Below are positions 16,005-23,663 of a stretch of 55,448 bases of DNA, piece after piece. Position 1 is the first letter of the stretch, and every line of letters begins with the position of its first letter. The notes below the pieces were generated by a model. The model worked only from the letters and a program-made list of their open reading frames with translations, searched no databases and was not told the origin of the DNA. This stretch comes from DATACN01 sp038215095. Lineage in GTDB: Bacteria; Actinomycetota; Thermoleophilia; Solirubrobacterales; Thermoleophilaceae. Location: positions 1-55,448 of the forward strand of contig JBBQRG010000007.1 in assembly GCA_038215095.1 (NCBI GenBank), in the 5' to 3' direction. Position numbers and translations under genes: made by a program.

Positions 16005-16817
16005 CTAGTGCCCCGGAAAGGCGTCCCGCACGCGCGCGAGCAACTGGGGATCGCGCGCGGCCAGCACGCGCGAGCGCATCTCCAGGTCCAGCCGGTCGGC
16101 CTCCGGGAAGCTCACCGAGCCGCCGGCCTCACGCACGATCAGCTGGCCGGCCGCGGCGTCCACCGAGCGGATCTGGCGCAGGCTGAGCATGGCGTCGAGC
16201 TGGCCCGCCGCCACCAGGCATAGCGTGACCGCCACCGATCCGAGGGCGCGAACACGCTCGGCGTCCACGGCGCCGATCTGCCCGGCCGCCGCCGCAATCG
16301 CCTCGGGGCGCGCGGTCTCCAGGCCGAGGAGCTCCAGTCCGCCCGGCGCGAGCCGCGGCAGGGCCTCGCCGTCGCGAAAGGCGCCCTGGCCGCGCAGCGC
16401 CCACCAGTCGCGCGGCGGGTCGAACTCGGCCACGAGGCCTACCTCCACGTCGTCCATCCGCTCGCCGCTCGCCACCGCGATCGACACGCAGGCGAACGGC
16501 AGGCCGCGCTTGGCGTTCAGTGAGCCGTCCACGGGGTCGATCACCACGCGCGTGGGGCCGCCGCCGTGGAGCTCGAGCTCGCCGCGCTCCTCCGACACCG
16601 CGGTCAGCGGCACGCCCAGCTCCTCGAGCTCCGCGAACACCGCGTCCTCGGCGGCGCGGTCGATCACGAGCGCCATGTCGCCGCCCTCGCCGCGGCCGGT
16701 CTGCACCGAGCGCTCGGCCGTGGTGGCATAGCCCCGCACGGCCTCGCGTGCGCCCTCCGCGGCGCGCCGGCAGAGGGCCAGCCAATCGTCGGGTGAGGGG
16801 GCTCCGGAGCTCGCCAC
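16005..16817 (-). CDS. Inositol monophosphatase-family phosphatase
   Basis: This 270-residue protein has the metal-binding motifs of the IMPase/FBPase superfamily: GGDMALVIDRAAED, SEERGE, VIDPVDGSLNAKRGLPFACVSIAV (the DPxDG-T/S loop) and RSVDAAAGQLIVREAGG. The short form resembles the archaeal-type enzymes that accept inositol phosphate, fructose bisphosphate or PAP-like substrates. The GTG start has TAGGAT 9 nt upstream and no Shine-Dalgarno. It is divergent from the helicase, with 22 bp between the start codons. Confidence 0.9.
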   Translation of the reverse strand: MASSGAPSPDDWLALCRRAAEGAREAVRGYATTAERSVQTGRGEGGDMALVIDRAAEDAVFAELEELGVPLTAVSEERGELELHGGGPTRVVIDPVDGSLNAKRGLPFACVSIAVASGERMDDVEVGLVAEFDPPRDWWALRGQGAFRDGEALPRLAPGGLELLGLETARPEAIAAAAGQIGAVDAERVRALGSVAVTLCLVAAGQLDAMLSLRQIRSVDAAAGQLIVREAGGSVSFPEADRLDLEMRSRVLAARDPQLLARVRDAFPGH

Positions 16818-16825
16818 GCGCGGCG

Positions 16826-16832
16826 TATCCTA
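16826..16832. promoter_or_regulatory. Shared bidirectional -10 element (TATCCTA)
   Basis: Plus strand TATCCT ends 8 nt before the helicase ATG. Minus strand TAGGAT, using six of the same seven bases, ends 9 nt before the IMPase GTG. Both transcripts would be leaderless or nearly so. Confidence 0.6.
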
Positions 16833-16839
16833 GGCGGGC

Positions 16840-19800
16840 ATGCCCGCCGCTACCGACGGCCTGAACCGCTCTCAGCGCGCGGCCGTCACTCACCCCGGCG
16901 GGCCCCTCATCGTGGTGGCCGGGGCCGGCACCGGCAAGACGCGCACCCTCACCCGCCGCCTCGCGTGGCTGGTCGAGCAGGGCAGCGCGCCCGACGAGAT
17001 CCTCGCCCTCACCTTCTCCTCGCCCGCAGCGGCGGAGATGCGCGAGCGAGTCGAGTCGCTGATCGAGGCGCCCTACGAGGAGCTGCACGTGGACACCTTC
17101 CACGCCTTTTGCTCGCGGCTGCTGCAGGACGAGGCACTCGAGGCCGGGCTCGACCCGTTCTTCACCACCGTCACCCCGGCCGACCGGCTGGCGCTGCTGC
17201 TCGAGCGCATCGACGAGCTGACGCTGCGCCACCACCAGATCCGCGGCAACCCGGCGCCCTTGCTGGCCAGCTTCGTGTCGCGCATCGACCGCTTGAAGGA
17301 CGAGCTCGTGTCCGTGGCCGACTACCGCGGCTATGCCCAGCGGCTCGGGGAGGGCGACTCCGACGGCGAGCGCGCCAGCGCCGCGCGCGAGCGCGAGTTC
17401 GCGCAGCTCTACGCCGACCACGACCGCCTGCTCGACGAGTGCGGCGCGCTCGGCTTCGGCGATTTGATCGTGCGCGCATTCCGCCTGCTCCACGAGAAGC
17501 CGCACGTGCGGGAGCGGGTGGCCAGCCGCTTCAAGCACGTGCTCGTGGACGAGTACCAGGACACGAACTTCGCCCAGGGGATGCTGCTGCGGCTGCTCGT
17601 GGAGGAGCACGGCAACGTGACCGTGGTCGGCGACGATGACCAGGCGATCTACCGCTTCCGCGGCGCCTCGCAGAAGAACCTGCGCGACTTCGAGCGCGAG
17701 CTGCCGGACGTGACGGTCGTGCGCCTGGAGCGCAACTACCGCTCCGGGCGCCGCATCCTGGCGGCCGCGGGCGCCGTGGTGGAGCCGCTGCCGGAGCGGA
17801 TCGCGAAGAAGCTCACCGGCGCCGCCGGGGGCGAGGTTCGCTTCTGGCGCTGCAACTCCGAGCGCGCGCAGGCTCAGGCTGTCGCGGCCGAGGCCGAGCG
17901 GCTCGTCACCGGCAAGGGCGTTCCCGCCTCGCAGGTGTGCGTGCTGGTGCGCTCTGTGAAGAACGAGGGCAACGTGGTCGGCGCCGCGCTCGAGGAGCGC
18001 GCGCTGCCCTTCCGGCTGAGCGGCTCGGCGGCCTACTTCCAGCGCGCGGAGGTGCGCGACGTGCTGGCCTGGCTGCGCCTGCTGGCAGACCCGGGCGACT
18101 CGGGCGCCGTGGTCCGCGCCCTGTCGCGCCCGCCGATCGAGCTGCGCTCGGTGGACGTGGCGCGGCTGACCCAGCTCGCTCGGCGGCGCAAGCTCGACAT
18201 GCCGTCGGCGATCGTGGCCGCGCTCGACGGCCCGCAGCTTTCGCCCGAGGGGCGCGAGCGGGCCCAGGCGTTCCTGCGGCTGTACCGCTCGGCGTCGAAC
18301 GCGTTCGAGGAGCGCCGGCCCGACATGTTCGTGCTGCGGCTCGTGGAGCGCATCGGGCTGCGTCGCCAGCAGGTGTTCGCCACCCACGCCGACACGGTCG
18401 AGCGCCTACGGAACATCGCCAAGCTGTCCGAGCTTGCCACCGCGTACATGCGCCGCGAGCCGCAGGCCACCGCGCGCGACTTCACGCGCTACATGGCGGC
18501 GGTGGCGGAGTCGGGGCTGCGGGAGGAGGAGGCCACGGCGCCCTCGCCCCTGCCTGCGGTGCAGGTGATGACGATGCACGCCGCCAAGGGCCTCGAGTTC
18601 GACCATGTCTTCGTGCTGGGCCTGTCGGCCTCGCGCATGCCCGGCCCCTTCCGGCCCCCCCGTGACGATGTACCCGACGAGCTGCTGCGGGAGACGCTGC
18701 CGGCCGCTGCGGGGCGGGAGACGCACGAGGGGGAGATGCGCCGCCTGCTGCACGTTGCCATGACGCGCGCGCGCAAGGGCCTGGTGCTGGCCTGGGACGA
18801 GAGCGGCGCGCCCGGCTCCACGCCCCGGCCCTCGCCCTTCTACGAGGAGGCCCGGGCGGCGCTCGAGGCCGAGGAGGAGCTGCACGAGGAGGAGCTGTTC
18901 GGGCCGGCCGAGGGCCTGCACTCCACCTTCCGGATCATGCGCGACGAGCTGCTCGACACCGTCGCGCGCGTGGGCGGGCGCCTCGGCGAGATGCGGCTCG
19001 ACATCTACCTCGACGTGGACCAGGCGGTGACGCGCTACCTCGAGCTGATCAAGGTGGCCGCCCTGATCGAGCGCTCGAAGGAGGGCCTCGAGATCGCCGA
19101 GGTGCTGCCTTGGCTGAACGAGATCCTGGCTCAGGGCGCGACGCCGGAGCAGCGCGACATCCTCGCCACCTCCGCCCTCGACGACTGGCTGCGCGACGCC
19201 GAGCGCGACATGGAGAAGCGGCCGGCGGCGGCGGAGAACGGCTCGGAGCCCTCGCTGGACCCCTTCATCCCGCGGCGCGGCCAGGGCCTGATGCTCTCGG
19301 CCTCCGACATCGACACCTACCGGATCTGCCCGCTCAAGTACAAGTTCGCGCGGGTCTTCCGGATCCCGCAGGAGCCCACGATCAACCAGCGCTTCGGCAT
19401 CGTCATGCACCAGGTGCTCGAGCGCTTCCACAACCAGCCGGGTGGCTCGCTGGAGAGCCTGATGGCGCTCTTCGAGGCCTCCTGGCGGCGCTCCGGCTTC
19501 GGCGACTCCGACGACGAGCGCCAGTTCCGCCAGCGCGCGGTCGCCGCGCTGGAGCACTACTGGCAGGCCGACCGCGAGTCCGACTCCGAGCCGGTCTGGT
19601 TCGAGCGCTCGTTCGCCTTCCGCATGGGGCCGCACCTGCTGCGCGGCCGCGTAGACCGCGTCGACCGCCACCCCGACGGCTCGTACGAGCTGATCGACTA
19701 CAAGACCGGCAAGGCGAAGACCGAGGCCGAGCTGCGCGAGGACGTGCAGCTCTCGCTCTACCAGATGGGCGCCCGCGCCTCGTGGCGCCTCGAGACCTCG

Positions 19801-19995
19801 GCGCAGTCCTACTTCTACGTGATGTCGGGCGAGAAGGTGCCCGTGGAGCACTCCGAGGAGGAGCTCGACCGCGTGCGAACGACCGTTGCCGAGATCGCCG
19901 ACGGCATCAAGCGCCAGGACTTCGAGCCGAAGCCCTCACCGGAGATCTGCTCGTTCTGCGACTACCGGATCGTCTGCCCCGCGGCGGAGAAGTAG
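16840..19995 (+). CDS. UvrD/PcrA-like helicase fused to a RecB/AddB-type Fe-S nuclease
   Basis: The first 650 residues or so of 1051 are an SF1A helicase: Walker A GAGTGKTRT at residue 28, DTFHAFCS, VDEYQDTN (motif II), VVGDDDQAIYRFRGA, LERNYRS, and VMTMHAAKGLEFDHVFVLGL near 575. After a helical linker, residues of about 820-1050 are a PD-(D/E)XK nuclease: LSASDIDTYRICPLKYKF, GRVDRVD, ELIDYKTGK and QLSLYQMGA. A closing CSFCDYRIVCP supplies, with the earlier Cys, four cysteines for an AddB-like 4Fe-4S cluster. It probably resects DNA ends. It abuts the convergent exported-protein gene with no gap. Confidence 0.93.
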   Translation: MPAATDGLNRSQRAAVTHPGGPLIVVAGAGTGKTRTLTRRLAWLVEQGSAPDEILALTFSSPAAAEMRERVESLIEAPYEELHVDTFHAFCSRLLQDEALEAGLDPFFTTVTPADRLALLLERIDELTLRHHQIRGNPAPLLASFVSRIDRLKDELVSVADYRGYAQRLGEGDSDGERASAAREREFAQLYADHDRLLDECGALGFGDLIVRAFRLLHEKPHVRERVASRFKHVLVDEYQDTNFAQGMLLRLLVEEHGNVTVVGDDDQAIYRFRGASQKNLRDFERELPDVTVVRLERNYRSGRRILAAAGAVVEPLPERIAKKLTGAAGGEVRFWRCNSERAQAQAVAAEAERLVTGKGVPASQVCVLVRSVKNEGNVVGAALEERALPFRLSGSAAYFQRAEVRDVLAWLRLLADPGDSGAVVRALSRPPIELRSVDVARLTQLARRRKLDMPSAIVAALDGPQLSPEGRERAQAFLRLYRSASNAFEERRPDMFVLRLVERIGLRRQQVFATHADTVERLRNIAKLSELATAYMRREPQATARDFTRYMAAVAESGLREEEATAPSPLPAVQVMTMHAAKGLEFDHVFVLGLSASRMPGPFRPPRDDVPDELLRETLPAAAGRETHEGEMRRLLHVAMTRARKGLVLAWDESGAPGSTPRPSPFYEEARAALEAEEELHEEELFGPAEGLHSTFRIMRDELLDTVARVGGRLGEMRLDIYLDVDQAVTRYLELIKVAALIERSKEGLEIAEVLPWLNEILAQGATPEQRDILATSALDDWLRDAERDMEKRPAAAENGSEPSLDPFIPRRGQGLMLSASDIDTYRICPLKYKFARVFRIPQEPTINQRFGIVMHQVLERFHNQPGGSLESLMALFEASWRRSGFGDSDDERQFRQRAVAALEHYWQADRESDSEPVWFERSFAFRMGPHLLRGRVDRVDRHPDGSYELIDYKTGKAKTEAELREDVQLSLYQMGARASWRLETSAQSYFYVMSGEKVPVEHSEEELDRVRTTVAEIADGIKRQDFEPKPSPEICSFCDYRIVCPAAEK

Positions 19996-20697
19996 CTAGC
20001 GGCGCTTGGCCGGCTTGAAGTTCCACTGGAACAGAAGGTCGAGCCCGGTGAGCGCGTAGCCGTCGACCCGGGGATCGCCCTTGCGGGTGGAGGGCCAGAA
20101 GCCGACGGCGGTGGGAATGCCGGGCGTGAATCCGCCCAGGTCGCTGCGGATGTGGAGCGGGAGGGTGCCCGGGCCGCTGGCGGTCAGCGCCAGGCCGTCG
20201 GTGGAGTGGATGCGGTACTGGAGCTTCTTGCTGCGGACGCTGTAGACCTTGACGTTGACCTTCTTCTTGGTGATCCGGTTGGCCTTGGGCCGAAACGCCT
20301 TGCCCACGTAGCGGGCGGTGCAGCAGGTGTAGGTGCCCGGCTGGTCGCGGCCGGTAAAGGGGTCGACGCGGCTCGAGCCGGTGAGCACTGTCAGGCGAAG
20401 CTTGGCCGGGTGGGGTCCCGACTTCACGCGGATGCGCGTGACCCGGCCGGTGCCCGGAGTGAGGAAGGTGAAGCGATTCGAGTACAGGTAGCCCCCGTGG
20501 CGGTAGGTGCAGGACAGCTGGTTCGTCGGCACCAGCTGCACGCCGAAGACGCCGTTCACGAGGGCGCTCTCGCAGCCGTAGGTGGCGTTGGCGCTGCCCT
20601 TGAGCGTGCTGCCCCACCAGCGCGCCGACGCAGTCGAGGTCGTCAGGCCGAAGACAAGAGTCGCCGCCGCGAGGGCGGCTGCCAAAGTGCGAGCCAC
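19996..20697 (-). CDS. Exported protein of unknown function, beta-rich
   Basis: This 233-residue protein has a signal peptide (ARTLAAALAAATLVFGLTTSTASA). The mature part is rich in beta strands, with conserved-looking pairs of cysteines (TYGCESALV, LSCTYRH, TYTCCTARYV). No membrane anchor is visible. Solirubrobacterales carry many such short secreted proteins, but I cannot name a family. The GTG start has TATGGT 6 nt upstream and no Shine-Dalgarno. Confidence 0.7.
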   Translation of the reverse strand: MARTLAAALAAATLVFGLTTSTASARWWGSTLKGSANATYGCESALVNGVFGVQLVPTNQLSCTYRHGGYLYSNRFTFLTPGTGRVTRIRVKSGPHPAKLRLTVLTGSSRVDPFTGRDQPGTYTCCTARYVGKAFRPKANRITKKKVNVKVYSVRSKKLQYRIHSTDGLALTASGPGTLPLHIRSDLGGFTPGIPTAVGFWPSTRKGDPRVDGYALTGLDLLFQWNFKPAKRR

Positions 20698-20747
20698 AGG
20701 CCGACCATAACCCGGATTGCCCGGATCGGCCAGCGCCCGCCCGGCTC

Positions 20748-21472
20748 TCAGCGGTTGTGGTTCACGACCTCGGCGTTGTTGCCGTCGGGGTCGAGCACGA
20801 AGGCGCCGTAGTAGCCGGGGTGGTACTGCGGCCGCTCGCCGGGAGCGCCGTTGTCGCGGTAGCCGGCCTCGGTGGCTACGCGGTGGAACTCGTCGACGGT
20901 CGCGTTGTCCGTGGCGGGAAAGGCCAGATGCACGTTCTCCGTGGGGGTGCCCGCGAGGAACGACATGGAGCCGCCCTCGCCGTCGAACTTGACCCGCTCG
21001 GGCGTGTCGTCGGCCAGCCTGATGCCGGCCTGCGGCGCGATCAGCTCGTAGAAGCGCTTGGCCGCGGCCACGTCGGCGACGCGGATCCAGAGGTGGTCGA
21101 TGGCGCCCTGCGGCCGCAGGTTGCCGTGGTGCACCGCCTCGGCGCTGTTGCCGTCGGGATCGAGCAGGAAGCCGCCGTAGTAGCCGCTCCCGTACTGCGG
21201 GCGCGGGCCGGGCTCGCCGTCGTCGCGGTAGCCGGCCTCGGTGCCGCCTGCCAGAAGGCGTCCACGTGTTCGCGAGACGACGCGGCGAAGCCGACGTGCA
21301 GGCCTCGCGTGGCGGGCTTCTCGCCGTCAGCCGGCGAGAGGGAGAAGTCGCTCCACTTGGCCAGCCAATCGAGGGAGTACGTCTGCTCGACGCCGAGCGT
21401 GGCGAGCACGGTCGCGTAGAACTGCTCGGACGCCTCCCGATCCGAGGCCCGGATCGTGACGTGTTCGAACAG
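20748..21472 (-). pseudogene. Double VOC (glyoxalase-fold) protein gene with a frameshift
   Basis: Two halves of a tandem VOC protein lie in different frames. The 5' half reads LFEHVTIRASDREASEQFYATVLATLGV through HVDAFWQ. The 3' half reads GTEAGYRDDGEPGPRPQYGSGYYGGFLLDPDGNSAEAV and then a second VOC unit (IDHLWIRVADVAAAKRFYELI, YGAFVLDPDGNNAEVV). The frames meet near 21244: restoring one base in the G run of CAGGCGGCACC would reunite them. The first codon in the expected place is CTG (21472-21470), with no Shine-Dalgarno. A sequencing error is the main alternative. The 3' half alone is open from 21134 (GTG). Confidence 0.65.
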
Positions 21473-21476
21473 GGAG

Positions 21477-21704
21477 CTAGACCTGGTCGCGGTAGCGGCG
21501 CTCTTCGACCACGTCGCCGGCGGGCCGGCGGCGACGGTCGTTCCAGATGGTCATCATCAGCAGCGAGAGCACCAGGCCGAGCACCCCGACGATCAGCAGG
21601 ATCAGGCCCGCCGTCTGGATGTCGAGCCCGCTGACGCTGCCGGTAACCGCGTATCTGAGGATCGCGCCAAGTGCGATCAGGAAGATGGAGGTACCGATGT
21701 ACAT
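21477..21704 (-). CDS. Small DUF6458-like membrane protein
   Basis: It is 75 residues long, with two membrane spans (IGTSIFLIALGAILRYAV and IQTAGLILLIVGVLGLVLSLLMMTI) joined by a short loop, followed by a basic tail RRRRPAGDVVEERRYRDQV. This matches the actinobacterial DUF6458 pattern. ATG 21704 is the usual family start; GTG 21725, with GGAGG just upstream, would add seven residues. It is followed at once by the broken VOC gene. Confidence 0.8.
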   Translation of the reverse strand: MYIGTSIFLIALGAILRYAVTGSVSGLDIQTAGLILLIVGVLGLVLSLLMMTIWNDRRRRPAGDVVEERRYRDQV

Positions 21705-21757
21705 GGGCTGTGAGTGCCCTTCCACGGGCCTCCGGAAACCCCTGCTAGTCGGATGTT

Positions 21758-22636
21758 CTAATTGCCGGACTCGGGCCCGCGTTGGCGCAGGAAGCGCTGG
21801 AAGTCGCGGGCGATCGTGTCGGCCGAGGGCAGCTTGTCGGGCGTCGTGGCCTCGGCCTGCACTTCGTCCATGGCGGTCTCGAGGCGCTCGACGAAGGCCT
21901 TGACCTCGGGGTCGCTGGCCACGGCCGCCGTGACCTGGCGCTCGTAGTCCTCGGCCGCCTCCTCCAGCTCGCCCGCGTCCACGGCCACCCCGGCTGCGCC
22001 CTCGAAGCCGCGCACCAGCGCCAGCGCCACCTTCGGGTTGGGCGCCGCGGCCACGTAGTGGGGAACCGAGGCCCAGAGGCTCGCCGAAGGGATCCCCTCC
22101 TTGGCGCAGGCGTGGTGCAGCACGCCGGTTATCCCGGTCGGGCCCTCATAGCTCGTGGGCTCGAAGCCGAGCCGCTCGAGCAGCGAGTCGTCGGAGGCGA
22201 TGCCAGTGATCGACACCGGGCGGCTGTGCGGCACGTCGGCCAGCAACGCGCCGAGCGTGATCACCATGCCCACGCCGAGCGTCTGCGCGGTCTCCACGAC
22301 CTGCTCGGTGAAGCGCGACCAGCGCAGCGAGGGCTCGGTGCCCTGCAGCATCACGAGGTCGTGCTCGGCGCCCGGCACCTCCGCGGCGGAGAGCGAGTTG
22401 GCGGGCCAGTCGATCTCGCGGGTCTGGCCCTCCGCGAGGCGCACGGTCGGCCGCACGGCCGTGAAGTCGTAGTACTCCTCGGGGTCGATGTCGGCCACGT
22501 CGGTGGAGCTGAACTGGCCGTGGATGTAACCCAGCGCGGCTGAGGCCGCCTCGCCCGCGTCGTTCCAGCCCTTGAAGGCGCACACCATCACCGGGTTGCG
22601 CAGCTCCGGCCGGTCCGTCCAGATCACGTCGGACAT
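21758..22636 (-). CDS. PAC2-family protein (proteasome-assembly-chaperone-like fold)
   Basis: This 292-residue protein matches actinobacterial PAC2 proteins: MVCAFKGWNDAGEAASAAL, EYYDFTAVRPTVRLAEG, DLVMLQGTEPSLRW, MVITLGALLADVPHSRPVSITG, YEGPTGITGVLHHAC and PHYVAAAPNPKVALALV. A helical C-terminus (ELEEAAEDYERQVTAAVAS) follows. The family is near-universal in Actinobacteria with proteasomes, but its function there is not settled. TACCGT lies 8 nt upstream of ATG 22636 and there is no Shine-Dalgarno. Confidence 0.9.
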   Translation of the reverse strand: MSDVIWTDRPELRNPVMVCAFKGWNDAGEAASAALGYIHGQFSSTDVADIDPEEYYDFTAVRPTVRLAEGQTREIDWPANSLSAAEVPGAEHDLVMLQGTEPSLRWSRFTEQVVETAQTLGVGMVITLGALLADVPHSRPVSITGIASDDSLLERLGFEPTSYEGPTGITGVLHHACAKEGIPSASLWASVPHYVAAAPNPKVALALVRGFEGAAGVAVDAGELEEAAEDYERQVTAAVASDPEVKAFVERLETAMDEVQAEATTPDKLPSADTIARDFQRFLRQRGPESGN

Positions 22637-22682
22637 GCCCGTCCACGGTACCGATGTCCGAGCGCGCGCTCACCATGTAGGC

Positions 22683-23576
22683 GTGACAACGGTGGCCAGC
22701 GAACGCAGGACGATCGCCGAGCTCCGCCCCGGTGGCGAGCTGCGCGGCATCTTCGCCTGCACGCGCAAGGATCGCCTCGTCACGAAGGGCGGCAGCCCCT
22801 ATCTGGCGGTCGAGCTGCAGGACCGCACCGGCTCGATACCCGCGCGCGCCTTCCGCGAGGCCGACTTCCTCGCGGGCCAGTTCGAGCGTGGCGAGCTCGT
22901 GCAGGTGACCGGCAGCGTGGAGCGCTTCCGCGACGAGCTGGTGGTCGAGCTGTCCGCCATCCGGACCGCGGAGCCGGGCGCCGCCGACCCCGCCGACTTC
23001 CTGCCGGTGGCCTACCGCGACCTCGACGAGCTGGACGGCTTCCTCGAGCACCTCGCGCGCGACGTGTACGACCGCGACCTGCGCTCCCTGCTCGACGCCT
23101 TCCTCGCCGACGAGGGCTTCCGCGAGGAGCTGAGCCTGGCGCCCTGCACGCGCGGCGGCCATCACGCCTACCTCGGTGGTCTGCTCGAGCATACGGTGGC
23201 GGTCGCCACGCTGGCGCACGAGGCGTGTGTGCTGCACCCGCGGCTGAACTCCGACCTGCTGCTGTGCGCAGCGATCGTGCACGACTTCGGCAAGACGCTG
23301 GAGTTCGACCTGGGTGCGGAGATCGCGCTCAGCGACGCCGGCTCGCTGGTGGGCCACGTCACGCTCGGCCAGCAGCTCGTGGCGGAGCGCGCGCGGGGCC
23401 TCGGCGGCTTCCCGGAGGACAAGCTGCTGGCCCTCTCGCACTGCGTGCTGGCCCACCACGGCGCCGACGCGCTGCCGGGTCGCCGCTTCCGCTCCGCGGA
23501 GGCGCTGGCGCTCTACCGGCTGAACGCGGTGGACGCCGCGGTCAAGGGCGCGCTGGAGCACGGCCTGCCCACCTGA
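22683..23576 (+). CDS. YhaM-like 3'-5' exoribonuclease (OB fold plus HD domain)
   Basis: This protein of about 297 residues has an N-terminal OB-fold nucleic-acid-binding domain (GIFACTRKDRLVTKGGSPYLAVELQDRTGSIPARAF, FERGELVQVTGSVERF). An HD-superfamily domain follows with GGLLEHTVAVATLAH, CAAIVHDFGKTLEF and HCVLAHHGADALPGRRF (metal ligands H, HD, H). This is the YhaM/CBF1 layout, a 3'-5' exonuclease on RNA and single-stranded DNA. GTG 22683 is preferred because the family begins shortly before RTIAELRPGG; upstream codons overlap the divergent PAC2 gene. Confidence 0.88.
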   Translation: MTTVASERRTIAELRPGGELRGIFACTRKDRLVTKGGSPYLAVELQDRTGSIPARAFREADFLAGQFERGELVQVTGSVERFRDELVVELSAIRTAEPGAADPADFLPVAYRDLDELDGFLEHLARDVYDRDLRSLLDAFLADEGFREELSLAPCTRGGHHAYLGGLLEHTVAVATLAHEACVLHPRLNSDLLLCAAIVHDFGKTLEFDLGAEIALSDAGSLVGHVTLGQQLVAERARGLGGFPEDKLLALSHCVLAHHGADALPGRRFRSAEALALYRLNAVDAAVKGALEHGLPT

Positions 23577-23579
23577 GCC

Positions 23580-23610
23580 CTGGACGTTCGTTCGACGGAC
23601 GGCCGTCCAG
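23580..23610 (+). terminator. Hairpin after the YhaM-like gene
   Basis: Arms CTGGACG (23580-23586) and CGTCCAG (23604-23610) begin 3 bp after the stop codon. No T-tract follows, so terminator function is tentative. Confidence 0.4.
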
Positions 23611-23663
23611 CGGCCCCTCACGCCGCTCAGAGCGCGGCCTGGCGGGGTCGACTTTCCTCCTCG

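Noticed and set aside
16129..18387. Long minus-strand frame of 752 codons across the helicase gene
   Set aside because: It is antisense of the helicase in a GC-rich codon pattern (His/Arg/Leu-rich product) and has no motifs.
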